Assembly: GCA_037576195.1 (NCBI GenBank)
Contig: CM075103.1
Span: 33,936,723 to 34,000,722, forward strand
Direction of reading: 5' to 3'
From: Phytoseiulus persimilis
Taxonomy: Eukaryota; Arthropoda; Arachnida; Mesostigmata; Phytoseiidae
Length of the DNA stretch: 64,000 bases
A program made the translations under genes and the position numbers. This document shows positions 1 to 11,500 of the stretch, in pieces (the stretch's first letter is position 1; each line of letters starts with the position of its first letter). The notes below the pieces were generated by a model. The model made no database searches and was not told the DNA's origin. It saw only the letters and a list, made by a program, of their open reading frames with translations.

Positions 1-3000
1 CAGGCCGCGAAAATCCAGAAGAGAAAATTTGATGCAGGAAATCGAGCTGCACGCTGCACTCTGTTCGCATCGCTTCAGTCCGATCTTGCGGTCTCGCTCT
101 TCCACGCCAATTCGGAAACAGTGGATGCTCCAGAAATGTGGAGAGAAATCACTGGACGTTTCAACAATGCCAACGGAGGGCTGAAGAGAGTGGCACTGTC
201 GAAGTTCACTTCCTACATGTATCTGTCCAACAAAAGCGCTGGTGAGAATCTTCTCAGGTTCAATAAGATCTTAAGCCGCTGCGAGGCCCTAGGGGTCTCC
301 TTGCCTTCTGATTTGAAAATCACGATTCTGCTGGCAAGTTTGCCCCCGAATTGGGAATCTTTCAAGCAAAGTTTCACTGCAAGAGATGAGTCAGCTCAGT
401 CTCTTGTCCATCTAACATCTGCTATCGAGATGGAGGCAATACGGCGCGGTAGATTCGATACCAGTGAAGTGACAGCCCTGTTCTCGCGTCTTCGGCCTGC
501 ATCTGGGAGACAACACAACCGAGGGACATTCAGCGAGAGGTCAAGCGTAAACGGGACAATGACCAGCACATCAGAAAATGACTACTACGGTTGCGGTCAT
601 TCTGGACACATGATTACGCGATGCAACGCTCCAAGTGGAAGTGGAAATCGAGTAGAGAATCGATATCAACGCCCGCAGCGCTCTCAGCCTCCGCAGCAAC
701 CTCGGCGCAACCAGCAGCCACGGCGCGGCGGAATGAGATCCTTCAACCGCCATCGACAACAACATAGTGCACATCATACAGAAGCTGATGTGGTTGAGAT
801 CCTGAACTGTGAGATGGAGATTGTAGAGTCCCATATTACGACACCTGACAACGAATATGTGGTGGACTCCGGTACCAATTTTCACATGTGTAATTCTCTA
901 GAGCACATGACGCACTACGCAGCATTCCACCAGTCACGCAAAGTGAGATTGGGAGGTTCCCGGACCCTGAGAGCTCCTGGGTCCGGAACTGTTTACGTGA
1001 CACTCATTCAAGAGGGAAAGCCAGTGACAATCCAGCTGAATGAGGTGCTGTACGTTCCGAAACTCCGCCGAAACCTCATATCGGTCTCGAAGCTCGCAGA
1101 TGACAACTTTGAGATCAGGATCTCCCGGAATTCTATCTTCATGACCAGAGGGAAGACGTCCATTCAAGCAACAAGGAAGAATGGCCTTTACCCCCTTTAT
1201 GCCGTGGACTCCGCCGAAGAATACAACGCCGAAGACATCAAACCGAAGAAAAAGGTCAGCCTCACTAAAATGCACCGGAATTTCGCTCATTTCAACGCCG
1301 GACGGCTCAAGTCAATGTTACAACGTCAAGGATATGACGTAATCAAAGATTTCCTCAGCTTTGATAGCTACGTCAAAGGAAAAATGCCCAGAGCTAGCTA
1401 TCGGCCGGAACTCAGCAGCTCACTTGCCCCTCGTAACGGATGGATCAAGAGCGATGTCTGTTTCGTCAGTACGCCTTCCTGCGGCAGACATAACGCTTTC
1501 AAGACATTGACCGATAATCATAGCCGATTCCGAGAAACCTACTTCCTCCAGAATAAGCTAGAAGTCTTCGATCGGGTACGGGAATTCCCCAAGAGGTTCA
1601 AGCGAATATCAACGGGCCTCCTATGGATGAAGAAAAAGAACAGGAAGCGGATCCCTCACCCAACGACACCAGTGAGCCAGACAGCACCGGTGATGACGAC
1701 AACTTGGAAGAAGAAAGGAACGTAGACGACGAGCGAGCCATCGCATCGGGTTCGGTACCCGGCGATGAAGCCTCTCCTGCCAGAGAACCGCGCGGACGCA
1801 CCAGAAACCAGAGCTCGGCAAGGATGGAGGGACAAATCGAGGGAAGCAAGTACAATTTAAGAGACAAAGGTACCTTAAAGAAGCCGAACCATTTTGAGGC
1901 AGGGATAGCCTACAATGTAATAAGTAGTACTACAACCAAATGAAACTAGCGACCCCCTAGGCAGGTTCAACTCACAGGCAGACGTGCCTCTTAACCTAGC
2001 GGACGTGTATCGCTCAAAGTATAAAAATGAATGGTTTGCGGCAAGGGCATTGGAACTATAGTCCTTCAGAACTAATCAGGTTTTCAAACTCGTGGACCCG
2101 AACGCGGACAAAATGTCCTGACGAATTGATGGGTATTCTCGTTGATAACTGATAAGGACAATAGCATAATCAAGAGGAAGGCCAGGCCCGTGGTAAGAGG
2201 ATATAAACAAAGAGCTGGAATTGACTGTGATAGTCTGTTTAGCCCTGTGGCGAAGTTTGACACGATTATGGCAGTACTGTCAATCGCTGCACAGGAGCGT
2301 CTCCGTTTGAACCACACGGATATGTGCACGTCCTTCTCGTCTGCGCCATCAGACGAAAGACTCTTTATGAAACAGCTAGCTGGTTTGGACAACGGTACCA
2401 ACAGAGTCTATGAACTATTGAAGGCGTGGTATTGGATACTCCAGGCTCCTAAAATGTTTAACCAGAAATTGAGCAACACATTGTTGAGTCTCAATATGGT
2501 CGAGTTGACCAGAAGCAAGTTGGACTCTTGCTTGTACTTTCCAAATCCTCCGACTCGAGTTTTTGTTCTGATATACGTTGATGATGGCCTGATAGGCTCC
2601 AACGATGAACAAATGAATCGAAGAATAATAAAGGAACTAGAGAAAACCTTTAAACTTACCACGGCGCCGCTCGAGTTTTTATTGGGATTGAGGATTGCGA
2701 TCTCTCCCGACGGAGGTAGGATCCATTAGGATCAAGCCCAGTATGTTACCGAGCTACTAGATCGTTTCCGGATGTCAGATTGGAACGTGTCTTCTGTACC
2801 AATCGACTCAACGTCGAAATCTGCATTTGAAGGAAGAATCGATCTTACTCTGATGTATAGAGAGCTCGAAGGGGTTTTGAGGTTCGTGGCGGTGGGAACT
2901 AGAGGATATAGTTCCTACGCTGTTGGACTAAAGTCAAGATACGTAGACAAGCCAACACGCCACCTATGGAACGTCGGTCTAAAAACGTTGAGGTTTCCAT

Positions 3001-3400
3001 CAGAAACCCGGAACCACGGTCCCACGTATACTGGCGGTGCTCACGCCCAGATTGATGCCTGCTGTAATGTGCTTGCAGAAACACTCGGTGCAGTACCAGT
3101 GGAGCAGCTCAAATGTTTGGTGGAGCGCCAGTATGTTGGTCTTCAAGAAGCCAAAGCTGTATAACGCTTCCATCCCATTTGAAAGCAATATCGTGGAATG
3201 CATTGAAATGAGTAAGACCTGTTTGGGGCTGAGAAGGCTGTTACAGAAAGTCGGACATCAAATCACTCCGACTCTCCACGTGGACAACACAAGTTGCATC
3301 CAACTGTTGACAGAAGCCCAGGAATCTGAACGTTACAAAACGTTACAATACAGCCATATGATACTTCTGGCTCAAGGAACGGAGAGAAGATGGCATTACA
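1..3400 (+). pseudogene. Copia Gag-Pol remnant of copy 1
   Basis: The reading frame is open from base 1, so Gag begins outside the window. The Gag part (about 1-560) has the usual Copia helical region. A CCHC-type zinc knuckle remnant lies near 570-630. The protease signature DSG is near 865, followed by the pre-integrase and integrase region (about 1250-1560), an acidic linker (about 1600-1900), the RT (about 2140-2720, with a YVDD box near 2575) and an RNase H remnant (about 2760-3370). Similarity to the pol of copy 2 is obvious through RT and RNase H. This is a fossil with several breaks and is shorter than copy 2 in the integrase region. Confidence 0.85.
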
Positions 3401-3755
3401 GATAATGCAGTTCGCTCTCCTCCTGGTAGCGGCAAAAGCGGCTGCGTCCTCCCAGTGCGAGGATGATTGCCTCCCGCAGTGCAACCGACAGAGACAACCC
3501 TGTATGAGATCCGTACTGAACATCGATTATTTCCCATGCGATTGCTTGATAAGCGATCAAATCTGCATTGAGAGAGCATCTTCTGTTGCGGCTCTCCCGT
3601 TGCCAAATGGAACAACATTTGGAGGAGTCGATATCTTTATCGAATCCTATAACTATACACATGAGAAACCACCAGCACCTACACCTGTTTCATCAAGTGG
3701 AACAAAATTCCTCCAGGTCCACGCAACTGTGATCACTACACTTGTTGTGATGTAA
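3390..3755 (+). pseudogene. small envelope-like membrane glycoprotein remnant (copy 1)
   Basis: The ORF begins with a hydrophobic signal-peptide-like segment (MQFALLLVAAKAAA), then a Cys-rich region (CEDDC, PCDC), the shared motif LPNGTTFGG, an N-glycosylation sequon NYTH, a proline-rich stretch and the start of a second hydrophobic segment. It is clearly homologous to the ORF at 60818-61327 of copy 2 and occupies the same place just after pol. Its start overlaps the end of the pol region. I know no named family for it. It looks like a secreted or type I membrane protein. As part of copy 1 it is treated as a fossil. Confidence 0.65.
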
Positions 3756-4072
3756 GTCTGCTCAAAAGGCATAACCTGCTCGATTCAATCAGGGCAGCGT
3801 AGACAGTACCAGCGATGGGTGAAATCCTGCCTTCTGCAGGTTAACACCCGACGGGACCCGAGTCACCACACCAATCCACTGTAGAAGATGAATGAGAGGC
3901 TGATATTGAGACTTCCCATTCACAAAATAAATAATTGAATCTATGATGATCGGATTTGATCCTAAGCATAAGAACTTCACCAGGTCAGTACTTGATCTCT
4001 GAGATTTGGCATGCTCCGAGGGTGATGCGAACTCTTCGGTCTCATCATACCGGAGCACATGGATCTCAGGCC

Positions 4073-5510
4073 TCAAAGCAGTAGATCGGTGGACAAACAC
4101 ACATTTCCTGTCCAACACTGACTGGTGAATCCGATTGTATTCAAAAGTGATACATTTGTATCTTCTGGTAGAAATGGGAAGGCTCTTAGACCGTACCTCG
4201 GTGGTGGTGGTGTAATCAGCCGAAGCGCTGGTGGCTGTGTCTGTGACGCTGAGTTCTGTGGTGCCGTCATCCGATGCCGGAGTGGTGTTGCTGAAGTCTC
4301 AGTAGGCTCTCAGAACTGCTCGGCACGGCTAGATCAGAAGCTTCAGTTGTGTTTGAAGACAGAGAGAAAGTGCTGGACGGAGGGGCTGAAGTGGTACTCG
4401 AACCGACTGACGCTGGCTTCGACTCATCGACGTCCTGGTCCGGCTCAGTCCCAATAGCAAGAACTCGCACGACCCACTCATGACTGTTGTTGTTGAATGC
4501 TGAAGCCACGAATTGGGCTAACGGTCATGACTGGTACAAGTTGGGAAACAAACGAGATGTTAAGACCGGCTGAAGTACAGCAGTCTCAAATAATGTAGTA
4601 GCAGTGGGAAAAGGTTGAAACAAAATGAGTAGGAAATCAAAGATTTAGACCAGACATAGTGAGAATCCGTTAAGCGATCTCACCGGCTCTCTAACCTGAC
4701 AATGACACCGAGGAAAGGGACGAAGGTACTGAGTCAGGGAGGGTAGATGTCAAAAGAACAATCGGTTTGATCATCGACTGAGACATCCTCGTGATAATCT
4801 CGGGCAGATATCCCGTCGTTCTTGAAAGGCTTGGAGTTCGAGTGAATGACTTTTGAGAAACTGGTCTTTCCGAACTGGAGTGTATGTTATCCCATTCAGA
4901 CATGAATCTGGAGAAAATCGGGCTCACGTGGAAAGTGAACGCTCGTGAGTGGCGCGGCCACAAAGCATGAAGTACGAGTTGGACTGATATGAACAGGGGT
5001 TGTTAATAAGTCCTTTTCGGCCGGTGCACTAAACAGCGGGGTGAGTGATGGTGAGACCACACTCTGGGAAACAGAAGAAGATTTGGGAATTGGTTCAAAA
5101 GTAACCTCCCTCGGAACGAACACTGGAGTCGACTCGATGAGATAAAATGACTCGTGTTCTGATCATGAAATACATGAATGGCGGGAAGGATGAAAACCTG
5201 GCTATGCCCTTCCACCGGATGATCGAAGATTGGACACTTTGAGCATCAGAAGCACAGCTGCCGATGCAGGTGGATGGAGCCAATCTTGCTTACGACATCC
5301 AGGTCCAGAATTGCTTGGAAGCATTCGGACAGAGAATCCCGAGACTCCTAAGATGGCAATGGCACTAAGAAAGCCTCCAGTGCACCATAGAAACTTGGAA
5401 GCCATGATGAGAGTCAGGACCGGAACCAAAGAATGCTGATCCGTAGTAATGATCGAAGCATTCCAGGGATCCTCATATTCAAAAGGGAGAGTGCTGATTG
5501 CTAATGACAC
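4073..5510 (-). pseudogene. antisense gene B remnant (type II membrane protein, copy 1)
   Basis: Scattered minus-strand ORF segments here match, in the same order, the plus-strand gene at 59106-60738 of copy 2. They include an N-terminal hydrophobic stretch (FLSAIAILGVSGF), a middle segment with the conserved TTGYLPE and SMIKPIVL motifs, a Ser/Thr-rich segment, and a C-terminal part with LDRKCVFVHRST. The gene runs opposite to pol. Its shared order with copy 2 shows that it belonged to the ancestral element. Broken, several breaks. Confidence 0.6.
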
Positions 5511-5728
5511 TCTGACCCGGAAAAAAAAAGAAAAGCACCATGATCAAATAAGCCAGATCATGTAGTAACACTCGAATAAGAACAACTGCCCAGGAAACAA
5601 ATACATTTGGAGTGAGAACAAATTGGCAAAGCTGCCCATGCCCGCTAGAGGCGGACGGCGACGGACAAGATCAAGTACGTCTACAGTGACGGGTGTATCC
5701 GTCTGGACCACATGGATTGGATGCTGCC

Positions 5729-6922
5729 CTAAGACGAACATACAACGTATGATGGAACCCCAGAGGGTCCATCGATGAGCAGGCATTCTAATCCCAAGTG
5801 GTGGCGGCATTTCCAGCCCATTTCAACGCGAGAGTACCAACATGCCCTGGCTGAGATAAGTCGGCTTGGAAGAGTTGGACCGATGGTGAGAGTCGTTGTC
5901 GATATAGGAGTGGAGCTTCCTTCATCCTCAGAAGACCACTCAGCAGTGGTTCGGTAGATCTTGAAAACCGAGTGACGGTCAATGGACTGCAGTGGAACTG
6001 CGACCAGCAAAGGTACCCCAGTCTCACTTGGAATGATGAACCATAAGACTCCTCCTGAAAACAATCAAGACAACTTTAAGACTCACCATCACACAGAAAG
6101 AAAAAAAGAGAGCTTGATAACCAATACAGGCAAAAGCGGTAAGAAATCGACTCACCGATAAAGAGCACGGCAAAGATGGCGAGCAGCACCCATTTTCGCT
6201 TGGGAAGCATGGCCGCCACTTGGCCAACAAAGGCCTGAACTAAAGAGAAAACGTTGGACTAAACAGGATGATCAAAATCCCTAGTCCTGACATCCTCTAC
6301 AGACGAGTGGACTCTCGTCTTGGCAGGCTGATCCGAAGAAGAGCTCACCCTTCCGACAGCCGTTGTCAAAAGAAACCTGATCCAATAGATCAGTAAGTAT
6401 CTTGATCTTGGATTCGAACGATTTGAACGAGGCTTCAGGATCCTTGACGTTACCATGTTCCCCTGGAGGTTGGTAACGGTGCTGTTGGATGACACAGCTG
6501 TAGCGGACACTTCGGTCGGAAGTTGGTCGATTCTCTGTTGAGGTATGTTCACCTCGAAACGGAGGCTCTGAAGATGACGAGCCTGACCAAATTGATACCA
6601 TATTACCAGCAAGGTAATCCCGACGTAGATCGAGCCCCTGCTGCTCTTCCTTGGCCAAGTGGAGTAAGTTTTCCGGCTCATCTACAGTCCTTCTCATCTG
6701 ATCAAACGCTATAATGACTTCCGTTACCACTGAGGTTTGGACCACAGACTTCGCGAACAGATTGAGCTGTGCTAAGAGCTTAGCATCGTTGTCAGCAAAT
6801 TTCCCCTGCTGAACGCCCAACCGCTGAACAGTGCCGAATAATTCCCAGACAAGTTGGAATCCTGCGGTACGACTGAGTGAGACTCCTCGACACAAAGCCA
6901 GACACATCACTGTGCACATCAC
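5729..6922 (-). pseudogene. antisense gene A remnant (heptad-rich membrane protein, copy 1)
   Basis: Minus-strand segments match the plus-strand gene at 57273-58894 of copy 2. The heptad-rich N-terminal domain shares LLAQLNLFAKSVVQT and GLDLRRDYLAGNM-like stretches. The C-terminal tail shares GWKCRHHLGLECLLIDG. The order along the minus strand (gene A, then gene B, converging on pol) is the same as in copy 2. Broken, several breaks. Confidence 0.65.
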
Positions 6923-8195
6923 TCAAAAATTAAGATCCATGACCAGCTTCCCGTAGTTTGCGGCAAGCTGGGATTCCTGAACATTCACCACGACCAGACT
7001 CCCATCAGAAACTCGACCGCTGTTGGTAGGAGCTACCTCAGCGCTGGTTCGATGAACCAGTTCTTTCCTCTTCCCTGCTGTTGCGAAAGATGAAAGATAG
7101 AATACCTTTGGTGGTATGACAAAGTCTGGATGGGTACTGTGTCCTCGGAGGACAACAACAGGAATGAGCTAGAACATCTAAGATGATAAGTTCCTTGACC
7201 CTCGCAGGAGTTAGAAAAGAAAAGCAACTCAAGCCAAACAGGAAAGATCAAATTTGCTGTGGAAGAAAGCAAGTTCTTGAACAAACTCAAGTGTGACGAT
7301 CAAATGCGCTTTCGAAGCAATGCAACTCAGAAAGCTAGATCGCGAGAAAGTTCCAAAGGTCCTCCTTTAGAGGAGACCTCTTAAAGGCGGAAAAAAAAAG
7401 GACTAATGACACGCGAACAACATATCGTTGGGAATCACAGTCGAAGTTGGACACAAAGACTGAATGGATACCCCAAAGCCGAGTTCGTGTCTGATCCCTA
7501 ATTGGAATCGTATGCACGCCAAGAAGCTGAAGAGCGCTTGGATGCGTGGGAGCTAGATGGAGATCTTCCTGGTTGTCAATAGGAAGAGAAATCGCCCCGG
7601 AGGAGAAAACTCGAAAAGTTATGGATAGCGCCTCCCCTCGACTGGATGGTCACACGGGTCGGATCAACTCCCTCGCCACGCTTGGGATTCACTTGCCATC
7701 TCAGAACAACAGAAACCATCAACGGTTCATAGTGTTGTTCAGACCCCAGAAAAAGTACTAACAAGTTTCACGTGAACAACGTAAGAATGGAACCTCAGCA
7801 AAGCTGAAACAAGGTGAAAGTGAACTAAACCAGAGCACTCGAGGTTTTCCCATACACGGCAAGGTGCTAAACCAATAATAAGGAAGGACCTTGAGAGACG
7901 ACAAGCACAGGATGGCGACAATCGTCTCAGGATCCCTGCTGTCGCACCTCAGGTCAAATGAGTTCAAACAGTTTAACGAGAACTATTACGATGTGTTTAT
8001 GTAGCAGTCGGGCAACCCCGACCTGTACCAAACGGTGAGAAAGAACCCTGGTACACCTAGGAGTTCCACAGAACATTGTGTATTAATAACTCCACTAACT
8101 GCATGGGAAAGTTGAGTCCAGATTTGACCGAAGCCTGTGAATTATTGCTGATTGCAATCATGATCATCTGGTTGTAAAAAGAGACTGTTTCATCT
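6923..8195. other. no gene recognised, inside Copia copy 1
   Basis: The stretch lies between the start of antisense gene A and the polypurine tract. Only short spurious ORFs are seen. The 241-aa ORF found at the same place in copy 2 (55940-56665) has no recognisable counterpart here. The two copies match again only over the last 30 or so bases before the LTR. Confidence 0.5.
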
Positions 8196-8204
8196 AAGGG
8201 AGGG
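8196..8204 (+). other. polypurine tract of Copia copy 1
   Basis: AAGGGAGGG lies directly before the LTR start. The same tract precedes the LTR of copy 2 (minus strand, 55823-55831). It is the expected primer site for plus-strand synthesis. Confidence 0.7.
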
Positions 8205-8520
8205 TGCTGAGAAATATCGTTACACTTCAGTATCTGAAACATGTCTCAACTACCCACACCCGTAACGGGAACAAGGACAAGCCGTGTGCGTGATTACGCC
8301 ACGGGATTGCAGCACCGGGCTTAGACACTTAGATTTGGCCGCGGTCAGCTCACGCTTTCCCGCCAAGTATAAATACTGCAATAAAGAAGTTTCGCTCTTG
8401 AGGAGCTACGCATTCCCTAACCGGAACTCTGTCTGTTTATTTCGTGCCGTGATCTTCCAGCTTCCAGAGAACTTCCAGATCGGTGTCTGCCGACTGACTT
8501 CAGGGAACGAATATCCAACA
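8205..8520 (+). repeat. 3' LTR of Copia copy 1
   Basis: The 316-bp LTR starts TGCTGAGAAATATCG and ends ATCCAACA, giving TG...CA ends with a short imperfect inverted repeat. It aligns along most of its length with the LTR at 55478-55822, including TCTGTCTGTTTATTTCGTGC and the GGGAACGAA end. The following base is already satellite sequence (gagca at 8521-8525 would be the right-hand target duplication). The left LTR is outside the window, so the duplication cannot be confirmed. Confidence 0.8.
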
Positions 8521-11500
8521 GAGCATTACTTCCCAACTCTGGAGGAGTGATTCCGGGGCAAATCTGAGCATTACTACCCAACTCTGGAGGGGTGATTCTG
8601 AGACCAATCTGAGCATTACTTTCCAACTCTGGAAGGGTGATTCCGAGACCAATCTGAGCTTTACTCCCCAACTCTGGAGGAGTGATTCCGGGGTCAATCT
8701 GAGCATTACTTCCCGACTCTGGAGGAGTGATTCCGGGGTCAATCTGAGCATTACTTCCCAACTCTGGAGGAGTGATTCCGGGGTCAATCTGAGCATTACT
8801 TCCCGACTCTGGAGGAGTGATTCCGGGGTCAATCTGAGCATTACTTCCCGACTCTGGAGGAGTGATTCCGGGGTCAATCTGAGCATTACTTCCCAACTCT
8901 GGAGGAGTGATTCCGGAACCGATCTGAGCATTGCTTCCCAACTCTGGAGGAGTGATTCCGGAACCGATCTGAGCATTACTTCCCAACTCTGGAGGAGTGA
9001 TTCCGGGGCAAATCTGAGCATTACTACCCAACTCTGGAGGGGTGATTCTGAGACCAATCTGAGCATTACTTTCCAACTCTGGAAGGGTGATTCCGAGACC
9101 AATCTGAGCTTTACTCCCCAACTCTGGAGGAGTGATTCCGGGGCAAATCTGAGCATTACTTCCCGACTCTGGAGGAGTGATTCCGGGGTCAATCTGAGCA
9201 TTACTTCCCAACTCTGGAGGAGTGATTCTGGGGTCAATCTGAGCATTACTTCCCGACTCTGGAGGAGTGATTCCGGGGTCAATCTGAGCATTACTTCCCG
9301 ACTCTGGAGGAGTGATTCCGGGGCAAATCTGAGCATTACTTCCCAACTCTGGAGGAGTGATTCCGAAACCAATCTGAGCATTACTTTCCAACTCTGGAGG
9401 AGTGATTCCGGGGTCAATCTGAGCATTACTTCCCAACTCTTGAGGGGTGATTCTCAGACCAATCTGAGGATTACTTTCCAACTCTGGAGGGGTGATTCCG
9501 AGACCAATCTGAGCATTACTTTCCAACTCTGGAGGGGTGATTCCGAGACCAATCTGAGCATTACTTTCCAACTCTGGAGGAGTGATTCCGGGGTCAATCT
9601 GAGCATTACTTCCCAACTCTTGAGGGGTGATTCCGGGGTCAATCTGAGCATTACTTCCCGACTCTGGAGGAGTGATTCCGGGGCAAATCTGAGCATTACT
9701 TCCCAACTCTGGAGGAGTGATTCCGAAACCAATCTGAGCATTACTTTCCAACTCTGGAGGAGTGATTCCGGGGTCAATCTGAGCATTACTTCCCAACTCT
9801 TGAGGGGTGATTCTCAGACCAATCTGAGGATTACTTTCCAACTCTGGAGGGGTGATTCCGAGACCAATCTGAGCATTACTTTCCAACTCTGGAGGAGTGA
9901 TTCCGGGGCAAATCTGAGCATTACTTCCCGACTCTGGAGGAGTGATTCCGGGGTCAATCTGAGCATTACTTCCCAACTCTGGAGGAGTGATTCCGGGGTC
10001 AATCTGAGCATTACTTCCCGACTCTGGAGGAGTGATTCCGGGGTCAATCTGAGCATTACTTCCCGACTCTGGAGGAGTGATTCCGGGGCAAATCTGAGCA
10101 TTACTTCCCAACTCTGGAGGAGTGATTCCGAAACCAATCTGAGCATTACTTTCCAACTCTGGAGGAGTGATTCCGGGGTCAATCTGAGCATTACTTCCCA
10201 ACTCTTGAGGGGTGATTCTCAGACCAATCTGAGGATTACTTTCCAACTCTGGAGGGGTGATTCCGAGACCAATCTGAGCATTACTTTCCAACTCTGGAGG
10301 GGTGATTCCGAGACCAATCTGAGCATTACTTTCCAACTCTGGAGGAGTGATTCCGGGGTCAATCTGAGCATTACTTCCCGACTCTGGAGGAGTGATTCCG
10401 GGGTCAATCTGAGCATTACTTCCCGACTCTGGAGGAGTGATTCCGGGGCAAATCTGAGCATTACTTCCCAACTCTGGAGGAGTGATTCCGAAACCAATCT
10501 GAGCATTACTTTCCAACTCTGGAGGAGTGATTCCGGGGTCAATCTGAGCATTACTTCCCAACTCTTGAGGGGTGATTCTCAGACCAATCTGAGGATTACT
10601 TTCCAACTCTGGAGGGGTGATTCCGAGACCAATCTGAGCATTACTTTCCAACTCTGGAGGGGTGATTCCGAGACCAATCTGAGCATTACTTTCCAACGCT
10701 GGAGGGGTGATTCTCAGACCAATCTGAGCATTACTTTCCAACGCTGGAGGGGTGATTCGCAGACCAATCTGAGGATTACTTTCCAACTCTGGAGGGGTGA
10801 TTCCGAGACCAATCTGAGCATTACTTTCCAACGCTGGAGGGGTGATTCTCAGACCAATCTGAGGATTACTTTCCAACTCTGGAGGGGTGATTCCGAGACC
10901 AATCTGAGGATTACTTTCCAACTCTGGAGGGGTGATTCCGAGACCAATCTGAGCATTACTTTCCAACGCTGGAGGGGTGATTCTCAGACCAATCTGAGGA
11001 TTACTTTCCAACTCTGGAGGGGTGATTCCGAGACCAATCTGAGCATTACTTTCCAACGCTGGAGGGGTGATCCTCAGACCAATCTGAGCATTACTTCCCA
11101 ACTCTGGAGGGGTGATTCCGAGACCAATCTGAGCATTACTTTCCAACTCTGGAAGGGTGATTCCGAGACCAATCTGAGCTTTACTCCCCAACTCTGGAGG
11201 AGTGATTCCGGGGCAAATCTGAGCATTACTTCCCGACTCTGGAGGAGTGATTCCGGGGTCAATCTGAGCATTACTTCCCAACTCTGGAGGAGTGATTCCG
11301 GGGTCAATCTGAGCATTACTTCCCGACTCTGGAGGAGTGATTCCGGGGTCAATCTGAGCATTACTTCCCGACTCTGGAGGAGTGATTCCGGGGCAAATCT
11401 GAGCATTACTTCCCAACTCTGGAGGAGTGATTCCGGGGCAAATCTGAGCATTACTTCCCAACTCTGGAGGAGTGATTCCGAGACCAATCTGAGCTTTACT

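Larger units (their letters stand above)
1..8520 (+). mobile_element. Ty1/Copia-type LTR element, copy 1 (5' end outside window, broken)
   Basis: Parts in order are Gag, zinc knuckle, protease, integrase, linker, reverse transcriptase and RNase H (1 to about 3400), a small membrane-protein ORF (about 3390-3755), two genes on the opposite strand (about 4070-6920), a stretch with no recognised ORF (about 6920-8195), a polypurine tract (8196-8204) and the 3' LTR (8205-8520). Integrase lying before RT is the Copia order. The 5' LTR is outside the window. The element is a fossil with roughly ten or more breaks spread over its coding parts. It is clearly diverged from copy 2 at 55478-64000, so it is not a recent duplicate. 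Its 3' LTR abuts the 45-bp satellite, so it appears to sit inside the array. Confidence 0.85.

Noticed and set aside
2408-3618. Minus-strand ORFs of 60-105 codons across the pol region of copy 1
   Set aside because: Shadows of the pol remnant. They have no counterpart on the opposite strand of pol in copy 2, unlike the antisense genes A and B.
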